The translations under genes were made by a program, and so were the position numbers. This document shows positions 15,584-24,414 of a stretch of DNA of 51,153 nucleotides, one piece after another. The stretch is from positions 1 to 51,153 of the forward strand of contig JAEUQO010000366.1 in NCBI GenBank assembly GCA_016789605.1, given 5' to 3'. Position 1 is the first letter of the stretch. Every line of letters begins with the position of its first letter. The stretch comes from Acidobacteriota bacterium. GTDB lineage: Bacteria > Acidobacteriota > Blastocatellia > RBC074. A model generated the notes under the pieces. That model made no database searches, was not told the origin of the DNA, and saw nothing but the letters and a program-made list of their open reading frames with translations.

Positions 15584-18544
15584 ATGATTCCCAAAAGTGT
15601 GAACAGAACAACCATTTTGCTGCTGATTCTGTTTGCGATGACAGGATTGGCCGCAGCACCGGAACCCTCTGGTGCGCAACTGAGCATTCGCAGTTGGCGG
15701 GTCGAAGATGGTCTGCCGCAAGATCAGGTGCGGGCGATTTGCCAGACACGTTTGGGGTATGTGTGGCTGGCGACATTTGATGGTTTGGCGCGATTTGATG
15801 GCGTGCGGTTTGTGATCTTCAACCGGGCCAATACGCCGGAATTGCGCAGCAACATTTTTACCGCGCTGTATGAAGCTGCCGACGGCACACTTTGGATTGG
15901 GTCGGATGGTGGTTTGGTGCGTTACCGTGACGGGCGGTTTACCAGTTTTACGACAGCGCAGGGGCTGGCCGTGGATATGGTGAGTTCCATCGCCGGAACC
16001 GCCAACGGCGAGGTCATGATTGCGACGCGCAATCAGGTGCAAGTCTTACGGGATGGCACGATTCAACGCGCGCCGATTTTTTCCGTGCCCGCGCATCGCA
16101 GCATCCGCCAGGTTTATGTCAGTCGCGCCGGCGATTTGTGGATTGCTTCCAACGAAGGGGCTGTCCGGATTCGTGGCGGACAAGTACGCCGTTTCGGCGC
16201 GGCGGAAGGGTTGCGCACGACCAATCTGCTGAGCGTGCTCGAAGATCAGGCGGGCGATTTCTGGTTCGGCACCGTTGGCGAAGGGCTGATTTGTTTGCGA
16301 GACGGCAAGGCCGCGACGTATCAGATCAAACCCGGCCAACCTGACAACATCGTTTACGCCTTGACGCAGGATGCGCTGGGGCGGCTTTGGGTCGGCACAC
16401 ACGGCGGATTGTATCAGTTCAAAGACGGGCGCTTTTTTCGCACTTCACGGGAAAGCGGATTGCCGAGCAATTTCGTGATCGCGTTGTATTCCGACCGCGA
16501 AGCCAATTTGTGGGTTGGGTTGGACGGCGGCGGCATCGCCTGTGTGCGCGAATCGGGCGTGCGCACGTTGACCACACGCGACGGATTGGCGGGGGATTTT
16601 GTCTATTCCATCGTCGAAGATCAACAACGCAACACGTGGATTGCTTCGTGGTTTAGTGATCGTCTCACGCGCTGGCAAAACGGGAACTTACAAGCCGTAG
16701 GCCAGGGGCACCCGTTACTCAAAGGCGGCGTGCGCGTCATTTGGCCGAGCCGTCAAGGCGGGCTGTGGCTGGGCGTCGCCGCCAATCGGTTGGTCAGTTA
16801 TCGCCAAGGGCGGTTTGTTGACCACACGCCGGATGATGTTCCGCTGTCGCCGATTTTCGCCCTGAGCGAAGACGCCGAGGGGCATTTGTGGGTGGGGCGG
16901 CAAGATGGGTTGTTTCGCTGGCAGGATGGCAAGCTGCTCGAAATCGCCAGTCTGGTCAATCAGCGCATTCCCAGCGTGCGCATTATTCTCAACAGCCGCG
17001 CGGGCGGATTATGGGTTGGCACTGATTACGGATTGTTGCGTTATCGCGCTGGTGTGCTGCGTTCGTTCACGGAACGTGACGGGTTGCCCTATCCATTCAT
17101 CAGCGGGTTATACGAAGACGCCGATGGCGCGCTGTGGATCGGTACGCGCGGCGGCGGCTTGTGCCGCTTGAAAGACGATGTGCTGACGACCTTCACCGTG
17201 AAAGACGGTTTGCCCACCGACACGATTTACCAGATGCTGGAAGACGGACAAGGCAACCTGTGGTGCGGCAGCAGTCGCGGCCTGTTTCGCGTCAACCGGC
17301 AGGAACTCAACCAACTGGCCGAAGGGAAGCGGACGCGGCTCAGTTCGGTTTCCTACGGGCACGCCGCCGGTATGCAAAGCTCCGTGCATTTCGGTACGCA
17401 TCCATCTGCCTGTCAAACGAGTGATGGCAAATTGTGGTTTCCGACATTGAGCGGCGTGTTGGTGATCGAACCGGAAAAGTTGCGCTTCAATGCCATTGCG
17501 CCGCCTGTGGTGATTGAACAGGTCGCCGTGGACAAAAAGCCTTTTGCCCTTGAGGCTGAAATCGTTGCTGCGCCCGGACGAGGCGAAGTGGAAATTCAAT
17601 ATGCGGGCTTGAGTTTTGTCGCGCCGGAAAGCGTCAGCTTTCGCTATCACCTGGAAGGGTTTCCGCAGGATTGGGTCGAAGCCGGCGCGCGCCGCACGGC
17701 GTTTTATACCAACCTGCCGCCGGGCCAATACACGTTTCGCGTACAGGCCAGAAATAACGACGGCGTCTGGAATGAAACCGGGGCGACGTTACAGTTGCGA
17801 CTGCAACCGCATTTTTATCAAACGTGGTGGTTTTACGCCTGCGGTGTTTTGGCTGTCGCGGGGCTGGCGTGGCTGATTCATTATCGCCGCTTGCAACAGA
17901 TGCAGGTGCGTCACACATTGGTCATGGGCGAACGCAACCGCATTGCACGCGACATTCACGATACGCTGGCGCAAGAAGTCGCGGGCTTGCTGGCGCAATT
18001 GCACGTGGTAAAAACGTTGTTGCCGACTTCGGGCGAAAAAGCCGGGCAACATCTGGAACGCGCCGTTGAACTGGCGCGTACGGGGTTGGCGGATGCGCGT
18101 CGCCTGGTGCTCGATTTGCGTCATCAGGCGCTGGAACACGATGATCTGGCGACGGCGCTCGAAAATTTTATCGCGCAGGTCGCGGCTGAAAATGCTCCGC
18201 GGCTGAAATATCAGGTCAAAGGCGCGCCGCGCCGGTTGGCCAGCGAACAGGAAAACAACCTGTTACGCATCGGCCAGGAATCGGTCAACAATGCGTTGCG
18301 TCACGCACAGGCAACGGTGATCGAAATCCAGCTCAGTTTTGAAACGCGACAGGTCGAATTGCGCGTGCGCGACAACGGGTGCGGATTTGATACTGCACAA
18401 AAAGCCCAAGGGTTCGGCGGGCATTACGGTTTGTTGGGCATTCGCGAACGCGCCGCGCAAATCGGCGGCGAATTGTCATTGTCGAGCGCGCCGGGCATTG
18501 GCACGGAAATCAAAGTGCGCCTCAATACTTCATTCACGTCATGA
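15584..18544 (+). CDS. Propeller-type sensor histidine kinase (two-component)
   Basis: About 986 residues. N-terminal signal/anchor segment; then some 14 two-component-propeller repeats with the theme LWIGTxxGGLxRYxDGRF (residues about 40-600); a Y_Y_Y domain (about 655-745); one transmembrane helix (about 750-770); HisKA_3 with the phospho-acceptor His792 in ARDIHDTLAQE; and a HATPase_c domain with the N box (ESVNNALRHA) and DNGCGFD. The periplasmic propeller probably senses a ligand such as a sugar or peptide, by analogy with hybrid systems of Bacteroidetes. ATG 15584 is used because a TAGAAT box lies 7 bp upstream; ATG 15575 is an alternative. The stop overlaps the next ATG by 4 bp (ATGA), showing translational coupling with the response regulator. 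Confidence 0.88.
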   Translation: MIPKSVNRTTILLLILFAMTGLAAAPEPSGAQLSIRSWRVEDGLPQDQVRAICQTRLGYVWLATFDGLARFDGVRFVIFNRANTPELRSNIFTALYEAADGTLWIGSDGGLVRYRDGRFTSFTTAQGLAVDMVSSIAGTANGEVMIATRNQVQVLRDGTIQRAPIFSVPAHRSIRQVYVSRAGDLWIASNEGAVRIRGGQVRRFGAAEGLRTTNLLSVLEDQAGDFWFGTVGEGLICLRDGKAATYQIKPGQPDNIVYALTQDALGRLWVGTHGGLYQFKDGRFFRTSRESGLPSNFVIALYSDREANLWVGLDGGGIACVRESGVRTLTTRDGLAGDFVYSIVEDQQRNTWIASWFSDRLTRWQNGNLQAVGQGHPLLKGGVRVIWPSRQGGLWLGVAANRLVSYRQGRFVDHTPDDVPLSPIFALSEDAEGHLWVGRQDGLFRWQDGKLLEIASLVNQRIPSVRIILNSRAGGLWVGTDYGLLRYRAGVLRSFTERDGLPYPFISGLYEDADGALWIGTRGGGLCRLKDDVLTTFTVKDGLPTDTIYQMLEDGQGNLWCGSSRGLFRVNRQELNQLAEGKRTRLSSVSYGHAAGMQSSVHFGTHPSACQTSDGKLWFPTLSGVLVIEPEKLRFNAIAPPVVIEQVAVDKKPFALEAEIVAAPGRGEVEIQYAGLSFVAPESVSFRYHLEGFPQDWVEAGARRTAFYTNLPPGQYTFRVQARNNDGVWNETGATLQLRLQPHFYQTWWFYACGVLAVAGLAWLIHYRRLQQMQVRHTLVMGERNRIARDIHDTLAQEVAGLLAQLHVVKTLLPTSGEKAGQHLERAVELARTGLADARRLVLDLRHQALEHDDLATALENFIAQVAAENAPRLKYQVKGAPRRLASEQENNLLRIGQESVNNALRHAQATVIEIQLSFETRQVELRVRDNGCGFDTAQKAQGFGGHYGLLGIRERAAQIGGELSLSSAPGIGTEIKVRLNTSFTS

Positions 18545-19179
18545 CGGAATCTGACCTCCCAATTCGCATCCTGATCGTGGATGACCATCCGGTCGTGCGC
18601 GAAGGCCTGGCCGCGATGCTCAGCACGCAATCCGACATGCGTTTGATTGGCGCAGCGGCTGACGCGGCTGAAGCGTTACAACTGTATCGCGCGCATCAGC
18701 CGGATGTGGCGCTGGTGGATTTGCGCTTGCCGGGCATGAATGGCGCGGAAGTCATCAAAACGCTGCGCCGCGAATTTCCGCACGGGCGGTTTATCGTTGT
18801 GACCTCCTTTCACGGTGATCAGGACGTCTATCAGGCGCTGCAAGCGGGCGCGAGTTCCTACATTCTCAAAGAAATGTTTGGCGAAGAGCTTTTCAAGGCG
18901 ATTCGCACCGTTCACGCAGGCGGCCAATACCTGCCGCCCGGCGTTGTGTCAGAAGTTGAACGTAATTTGTCTTCGCATGGATTGACGCCGCGCGAACTGG
19001 ATGTTTTGCGGTTGATGGTCGAAGGCCACAGCAACAAACAGATCGGCGATGCGCTCGGCGTGACAGAAGGCTCAGTCAAATTTTACGTCAACAAAATCCT
19101 CGCCAAGCTGGGCGTCACCGACCGCACCCAAGCGGTGACCACGGCGCTGCGTCGCGGCATCGTGCATCTGGACGAATAA
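18541..19179 (+). CDS. NarL/LuxR-family response regulator
   Basis: A 212-residue protein. The receiver domain (about residues 7-125) has the acidic pair DD in LIVDDHP, phospho-acceptor Asp60 in LVDLRLPG and the conserved Lys in YILKE. A LuxR-type HTH follows (about 145-208), with LTPRELDVLRLMVEG and the recognition helix GVTEGSVKFYVNKILAKLG. It starts inside the stop codon of the propeller kinase and is surely its partner. It ends just before a repeat-containing promoter module (19186-19252) and may act there. Confidence 0.92.
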   Translation: MTESDLPIRILIVDDHPVVREGLAAMLSTQSDMRLIGAAADAAEALQLYRAHQPDVALVDLRLPGMNGAEVIKTLRREFPHGRFIVVTSFHGDQDVYQALQAGASSYILKEMFGEELFKAIRTVHAGGQYLPPGVVSEVERNLSSHGLTPRELDVLRLMVEGHSNKQIGDALGVTEGSVKFYVNKILAKLGVTDRTQAVTTALRRGIVHLDE

Positions 19180-19185
19180 CTCATA

Positions 19186-19252
19186 CACCTGACTAAAGTT
19201 AGTATCTGGCGCTGACTTTGGTTAGTAGCCCGCCTGCCGACCTGCCTTTATC
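19186..19252 (+). promoter_or_regulatory. Promoter/operator module 1 with paired GTTAGTA sites
   Basis: A 43-bp element (19186-19228) holds TGACTAAAGTTAGTA and TGACTTTGGTTAGTA as direct repeats with a 23-bp period. The first also reads as an inverted repeat, ACTAA-AG-TTAGT. A -10-like TTTATC follows 20 bp after the second site. The first half-site (AAAGTTAGT) fits the published LytTR-type pattern, and a LytTR regulator is encoded at 25581. It precedes the receiver-only gene. Confidence 0.6.
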
Positions 19253-19314
19253 CTGCCGGTTCGTTTTTTCAGGATGCTTTCCGATTACCTCCGATTACAA
19301 CAGTTCGCAATCGT

Positions 19315-19725
19315 ATGTTTGTCACCAATCCATTGCGTGTTTTGATTGTGGATGATCATCCGGCGGTGCGCGAAGGGCTGGCACAGATGATCGCCACGCA
19401 AACAGACATGGCCGTCGTGGGCAGCGCCAGTGACGGACAAGAAGCCGTCGCCCTGATCGAGGCGCTAAACCCGGATGTGACTGTGCTCGATGTGCGGTTG
19501 CCGGGATTGAACGGTCTGGAAGTCATTCAGGCCATTCGGCAACAAACTGAACAAGGCCGGTTCATCCTGATGAGCAGCGCGCAGGGCGAACAAACCGAAG
19601 CGCAGGCGCTGGAGGTTGGCGCCAGCGCGTTTCTGTTCAAAGAAGCTTTTGGCGAAGAACTGCTTGCCGCCATTCGCCAGGTGGCGCATTCGGCCCCAGC
19701 CACGGCCACACCTAACCAAAGTTAG
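19315..19725 (+). CDS. Single-domain (receiver-only) response regulator
   Basis: A 136-residue protein that is a complete receiver domain and nothing else: DD pair in LIVDDHP, phospho-acceptor Asp59 in VLDVRLPG, Ser in LMSSA and Lys in FLFKEAFGEE. It is closely similar along its length to the receiver of the NarL-type regulator at 18541, so it looks like a duplicate without the HTH. The sequence after the stop shows no remnant HTH. It could be a phosphate sink, or a competitor or connector for the propeller kinase. Its stop codon lies inside the second GTTAGTA module. The ribosome-binding site is poor. Confidence 0.85.
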   Translation: MFVTNPLRVLIVDDHPAVREGLAQMIATQTDMAVVGSASDGQEAVALIEALNPDVTVLDVRLPGLNGLEVIQAIRQQTEQGRFILMSSAQGEQTEAQALEVGASAFLFKEAFGEELLAAIRQVAHSAPATATPNQS

Positions 19726-19776
19726 TACGCATCGCTATCTCTGGTTAGTAGACGATGCAATCCTCGCCTTTTTATT
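19709..19776 (+). promoter_or_regulatory. Promoter/operator module 2 with paired GTTAGTA sites
   Basis: A 43-bp element (19709-19751) identical at 33 of 43 positions, without gaps, to module 1. GTTAGTA copies are at 19721 and 19744, again 23 bp apart; the first is also an inverted repeat, CTAAC-CAAA-GTTAG. A TTTATT box follows 21 bp after the second copy. It overlaps the end of the receiver-only gene and precedes the large TonB receptor (ATG at 19930). Confidence 0.6.
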
Positions 19777-19929
19777 GTTGCGACAATCCGAACCGTAGCT
19801 GTTGCTGGGAATCACGAGACAAACCAATGGCCTGCCAGACGAGCAGCGCGCCGAATTTTGCCGAATTTTATGCAGCAGGAACCCTTACGCGGATTCCATC
19901 AGTCAAGACATCATCAGGAGCCATTTCGT

Positions 19930-22900
19930 ATGTTACAGAGTCGCAGTCTCAGTTTCTCTTTCTGCTTGTTAGCAGTGCTCAGTCTCAGCATTCTGGCGCA
20001 ATCAAACTTCGGTTCGTTACGCGGACAGGTGCGCGACGCATCCGGCGGCGCTGTACCAGGAGCGACAGTCAGAATTACCGATCTGGGCACCAACGCCACC
20101 ACCACCGTGACGACCGACGGCGAAGGACAATACAACGCGCCCAGTTTGCGCCCGGTCAATTACAGCATTCGCGTCGAAGCGCGTGGCTTCAAAGCCGCTT
20201 CACTTGGCAACGTCAAAGTAGACACCGCCAAGGAAACCAGTCTGGACATCACGCTGGAACCGGGCGACGTTTCGGATACGGTCACCGTGACCAGCGAAGC
20301 GCCTTTGCTGCAAACCGATACCAGCAGCGTGACGCGCACGGTGGATCAGCGCACCATCGTCGAAATTCCGCTCAACGGTCGTAACACGCTGGAACTGGCG
20401 TTGACGCTTCCGGCAACGGCTGGTTCCGCCGGTTCGGAACTTGCCGGATTTGGCGTTAACGATGTGACGCCCGGACGCGAATTGAGCATCAACGGCGGAC
20501 GCGCCGGTTCGACGCAGTTTTACGCTGACGGCGCAAACGTCACCAGCATTGCGCTGGCACGCACCAGCGTTTCGTTCACGCCGGATACGATCCAGGAATT
20601 TTCCGTTCAGCAATCAAATTACTCCGCGCAATATTCGCAAGCTGGCGGCGCAATCATTCAACAGACAACCAAGAGCGGCACCAACGAATTTCACGGCACG
20701 CTTTATTGGTTCCATCGCCAAAAAGCCTTGTCGGCCAGCCCGTTCAATTCGACGCGCGTCGCGGCCACAAATTTCGATCCGCGTCCGCCGCTGCGCCGTC
20801 AGCAAATCGGCGCGACGATTGGCGGTCCGGTCTGGCTGCCCAAGAAATATTTCGGCCCGGCAGGTTATGACGGGCGCAACAAAACGTTCTTTTTCTTCTC
20901 GTATGAACCGACGCGGCAGGTGCTTTCCAATCCGGGCGGCCCGACCTTTGAACGCGTGCCGACCGATCTGGAATTGCAGGGCGACTTTTCGCAATCGCGC
21001 GTGTATTTGCCCAACGGCACGACCATTCCGTATGCGCCGCTATACAACCAGTTTTTGCGTTTGGCTGACGGCACGTTAGCTTACCGTCCGCGTCAGGGAT
21101 TCACCGGCACACCCAGCGCAGCCAATCCGCGCTATCAGTTCAATAACTTTCCGCTGTTTGACAACAACGGCACAAAACTGTCGGTGGGCGGCGTCAGTTA
21201 CGTCAATCCCATCGCCCAGCGCATCGCGCGCGAACTGTTTCCGCGTCCGAACATGCCGTTTATCCAGGAAGCGAACAATCCAAACAACGGCGCAAACTAT
21301 GTCTACTTCCGCTCGACGAACAACAAAGATGACCGATACACCTTGCGCCTGGATCAGCGCCTGGGCGAAAACCATCTCGTCTATGGTCGTTACACCGAAC
21401 AGCCGTTTTTCGGCGACCGATTTTTCCGCGATCCGTTGTCGAGCGGTTTGAACAGCGAAAACAACAATGCGCGGCAAATCCTGATCAACTGGTCGGGGAC
21501 ATTCAAACCGACATTGGTCAATGAATTGCGCGTTGGGTATGTCTTCGGCGATTTTTCGCGCACCTATCCGTCAGTGCTGCAAAACCGTGATCTGACGTCG
21601 GAGTACCTGGATATCGGCGGACTGGGCAAGGGCTTGGTCAATACGTTGGGGTATGGTGGCGCGCGTTTCTTTCCGGGCGCATCACCGACGGGCTTCAACG
21701 GCACATTCAATCCGGCGACCGGCACTTACACCGGCGCAAATCAAACCGTCGGGCGCGGCTACGGCATTCTCGGTTTCAACTCGCCGCAAGACATCGGCAA
21801 GATCACCGAGCACACCTATACGATCAGCGATGACCTGACCTGGTCGCGCGGCAGCCATGCGATCAAAACCGGTTTCCAAGGCGCATTGTTGATGCTCAAT
21901 CAAGCCAGCGCCGGGCTCGGCAATCAGGCCGGCGGACGTTTTGCCTATAACGCGGGGATGACCTCCAATCAGTACTGCTCTGCCGCGCCTTTTCCTGGCA
22001 ACATCGTCGGCTGTCAGGGCGCAGCGATTGGCGGCGATCAATTCGCCAGCTTCCTGCTGGGTGTGCCAGAGTTTTTGCAGATGCAGACCGAAAACGCCTC
22101 TAACCCGTTTTACTATCGCTGGTTCAATTATGGGTTGTATGTACAGGATGATTGGAAGGTGCGCCAGAACCTGACCTTGAATATCGGGTTGCGTTACCAG
22201 TACCAATCGCCGCGCTGGGAAAAATACAACCTGCAAGGCCAGATGAATCTCGCGCGGCTCGAAGCCAACCCGTTTGCGGTGCTCAACACGGCTGGTTCGG
22301 TGCTCAACGCCAACGCGCTAGCGCCGGTATTTGAATACGCCGGTGTGGATGGCCGGTCTCGTTATCTGATTGAACCGCAAAATACAGATTTCGAACCGCG
22401 TTTCGGCTTTGCCTGGACGCCCGATTACGGTTGGAACAAAAATCGTCGTTTTGTCGTGCGCGGCGGATATGGATTGGCGCACGCAATTTTGATGGGCAAT
22501 GATCGCGTGCCGGTGCCGAACGTCGGTTCGGTTGCTTCGTTCACGTATCGCCAGTGGAGCGTGGCGGCGGGCGCTACCGATTTCAACGCGCCGATTAACA
22601 ATCCGAGTTGCGGGCTGGCGCGTTGCGACGGCAACATCCCGATGCAATTCGGTTACAACAACTATGTCATCACACCTGATCCGTCATTGTTCCGTGTACC
22701 GGCCAGCGGTGTGATTCGTCCGGGAGACGCCGTGCCGGGCACGTTCCCCAATCTGACCAACCAACGCACAGATGTGCGTTACAACAACCTGGGCTTCATT
22801 GGCGACCCCAATTTTCAAACGCCGGTCGTGCAGAATTACAGCCTGCAGTTGCAATATGAATTGCTACGCAACACGGTGGTGACGGTCGGTTATCAGGGCA

Positions 22901-24117
22901 GCCGTGGCACGTCGTTGTTTTCGCCGATGGCCGATATTAACCGCATTGATTCGTTTACCGGCAAACAGGCGTATTCGGGTTACAACGGACGCGGCAACGG
23001 ACAAATTGCCGTGCTTTATCGCACAGGCTCGGCTTCGACCTATCACGCGGGCATCGTCGAAGTCGAACGCCGGTTTTCCAACGGCATTGATTTCCGCTTC
23101 AACTACACCTACAGCAAATCGCTGGACGACAGTTCAGGCGGCATCAATTTCGACACGCAAAACCAATCCTTCAACAACTCTGGCAACGATGTAGACGTGA
23201 ACCGCACGCAAGACCCGCTCAACAGCCGCAACGAACGGGCGGTGTCGAGTTTTGATACGCCGCACGTGTTTAACTTCACCGGATTGTTTGAGCTTCCCTT
23301 TGGCAAAGGCAAATGGCTGCTCAACCGCGACGGCGTGGTCAATCATGTGTTGGGTGGTTGGCAATTAAGCGCGATTGGCCGTGCGCGTTCCGGCGCTCCG
23401 GCGTTTGTGACGCTCGGCGCGGGCAACAGCATTTTCACTGGCTCGCGTGGCGAAACGCTGCGGCCCAATTTGCTCGCAGGCGTGCCGCTCAAAAATCCTG
23501 ACTGGACGCCAGAAAACGCCGCCACCACGTCATATCTCAATCCGAAAGCGTTTGCCTGGCCTGATCCGGGCAAGTACGGCAATGCGCCGCGCAACCTGAG
23601 CCAGTTGCGGTTGCCCTGGGTTAATACCTTCGACATGAGCTTGTTGAAACGCATTCGCCCCTTTGGCGAAGGACGCGCGCATTTCGAATTCCGCGCGGAA
23701 ATTTTCAACGTCTTCAACCACCGCGTCTTCACGGGCGGCGGCGCTTCGACCAATATCTTCAGCAGCGGCACGCAGAACATTTTGATCAACAACGCCACGG
23801 GCGCACCGATCAGCAATGTGCAAAATGCTTATGCCAATTTGGCCGCGCCGGGCGTGTGGGATGCGATTTTGGCAAACCGGCTGAACAACGTTCCGCTGGC
23901 CCAGGCCATCGCCAATTTGCCGGGCACCAATGGGCAAACCGGCATTTGCGCGCCGACGGAAATCACTCCCGCCGGAGGCGCAATTCGCACTGCCGCGCTC
24001 AGTCCGGCTTGTGCCGTCACCGATCTGGCACCGCGTTTTAACAACAACTTGTATCGTTTGCAGCAAAACGGCGTGTCAGCACGCATCTGGCAGCTCGGTT
24101 TGAAATTCTATTTCTAG
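19930..24117 (+). CDS. Large TonB-dependent receptor with carboxypeptidase-regulatory-like domain
   Basis: A 1395-residue outer-membrane protein. ATG 19930 is chosen because AGGAG lies 9 bp upstream and it opens directly into a signal peptide ending SILAQS; the frame stays open further upstream without such signals. A CarboxypepD_reg-like domain (about residues 28-110, SLRGQVRDASGGAVPGA) precedes a plug-like region with IVEIPLNGRN, then a very long beta-barrel with many Tyr/Phe-alternating strands and a C-terminal KFYF. This is the Oar/Acidobacteria-type receptor family that takes up large or unknown substrates by TonB energy. Module 2 lies upstream and a sensor kinase/regulator pair lies downstream in the same orientation. 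The substrate is unknown. Confidence 0.87.
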   Translation: MLQSRSLSFSFCLLAVLSLSILAQSNFGSLRGQVRDASGGAVPGATVRITDLGTNATTTVTTDGEGQYNAPSLRPVNYSIRVEARGFKAASLGNVKVDTAKETSLDITLEPGDVSDTVTVTSEAPLLQTDTSSVTRTVDQRTIVEIPLNGRNTLELALTLPATAGSAGSELAGFGVNDVTPGRELSINGGRAGSTQFYADGANVTSIALARTSVSFTPDTIQEFSVQQSNYSAQYSQAGGAIIQQTTKSGTNEFHGTLYWFHRQKALSASPFNSTRVAATNFDPRPPLRRQQIGATIGGPVWLPKKYFGPAGYDGRNKTFFFFSYEPTRQVLSNPGGPTFERVPTDLELQGDFSQSRVYLPNGTTIPYAPLYNQFLRLADGTLAYRPRQGFTGTPSAANPRYQFNNFPLFDNNGTKLSVGGVSYVNPIAQRIARELFPRPNMPFIQEANNPNNGANYVYFRSTNNKDDRYTLRLDQRLGENHLVYGRYTEQPFFGDRFFRDPLSSGLNSENNNARQILINWSGTFKPTLVNELRVGYVFGDFSRTYPSVLQNRDLTSEYLDIGGLGKGLVNTLGYGGARFFPGASPTGFNGTFNPATGTYTGANQTVGRGYGILGFNSPQDIGKITEHTYTISDDLTWSRGSHAIKTGFQGALLMLNQASAGLGNQAGGRFAYNAGMTSNQYCSAAPFPGNIVGCQGAAIGGDQFASFLLGVPEFLQMQTENASNPFYYRWFNYGLYVQDDWKVRQNLTLNIGLRYQYQSPRWEKYNLQGQMNLARLEANPFAVLNTAGSVLNANALAPVFEYAGVDGRSRYLIEPQNTDFEPRFGFAWTPDYGWNKNRRFVVRGGYGLAHAILMGNDRVPVPNVGSVASFTYRQWSVAAGATDFNAPINNPSCGLARCDGNIPMQFGYNNYVITPDPSLFRVPASGVIRPGDAVPGTFPNLTNQRTDVRYNNLGFIGDPNFQTPVVQNYSLQLQYELLRNTVVTVGYQGSRGTSLFSPMADINRIDSFTGKQAYSGYNGRGNGQIAVLYRTGSASTYHAGIVEVERRFSNGIDFRFNYTYSKSLDDSSGGINFDTQNQSFNNSGNDVDVNRTQDPLNSRNERAVSSFDTPHVFNFTGLFELPFGKGKWLLNRDGVVNHVLGGWQLSAIGRARSGAPAFVTLGAGNSIFTGSRGETLRPNLLAGVPLKNPDWTPENAATTSYLNPKAFAWPDPGKYGNAPRNLSQLRLPWVNTFDMSLLKRIRPFGEGRAHFEFRAEIFNVFNHRVFTGGGASTNIFSSGTQNILINNATGAPISNVQNAYANLAAPGVWDAILANRLNNVPLAQAIANLPGTNGQTGICAPTEITPAGGAIRTAALSPACAVTDLAPRFNNNLYRLQQNGVSARIWQLGLKFYF

Positions 24118-24414
24118 GACTGAGTCCTCGGTTGGCTGCGCTCGCTGAAGAGGCCAGCGCAGCCAATCACCTTGTTTGATCCCGCCAAGACCAAGCGCTT
24201 CCACAGGTTTCCCTCCAAAATCCTTGCCGTACTTTGGCCACTGGCCACGACACAAACCTGGCGTTGCCAACAGTGGCAGACTTGCAGCTTACCCCGGCAC
24301 AAATGCGCCTGGCCCGCGAATTTCTGCGCTTGGCGGCAAAGAGATTTTCTTGTCCTGGAGTCGCAGTTATTGTGTACGACAAGAATTCTCTGGCAACACG
24401 TTTCTGGATACCGG
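24118..24414. other. Gap between TonB receptor and LytS-type kinase
   Basis: About 300 bp. It starts with a GC-rich hairpin (arms 24130-24142 and 24156-24168) without a strong T tract, possibly a weak terminator. The kinase frame stays open back to 24172, and a second frame (24234-24545, TTG start) encodes about 100 unremarkable residues. I see no good ribosome-binding site for either and call no gene here. Confidence 0.4.
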
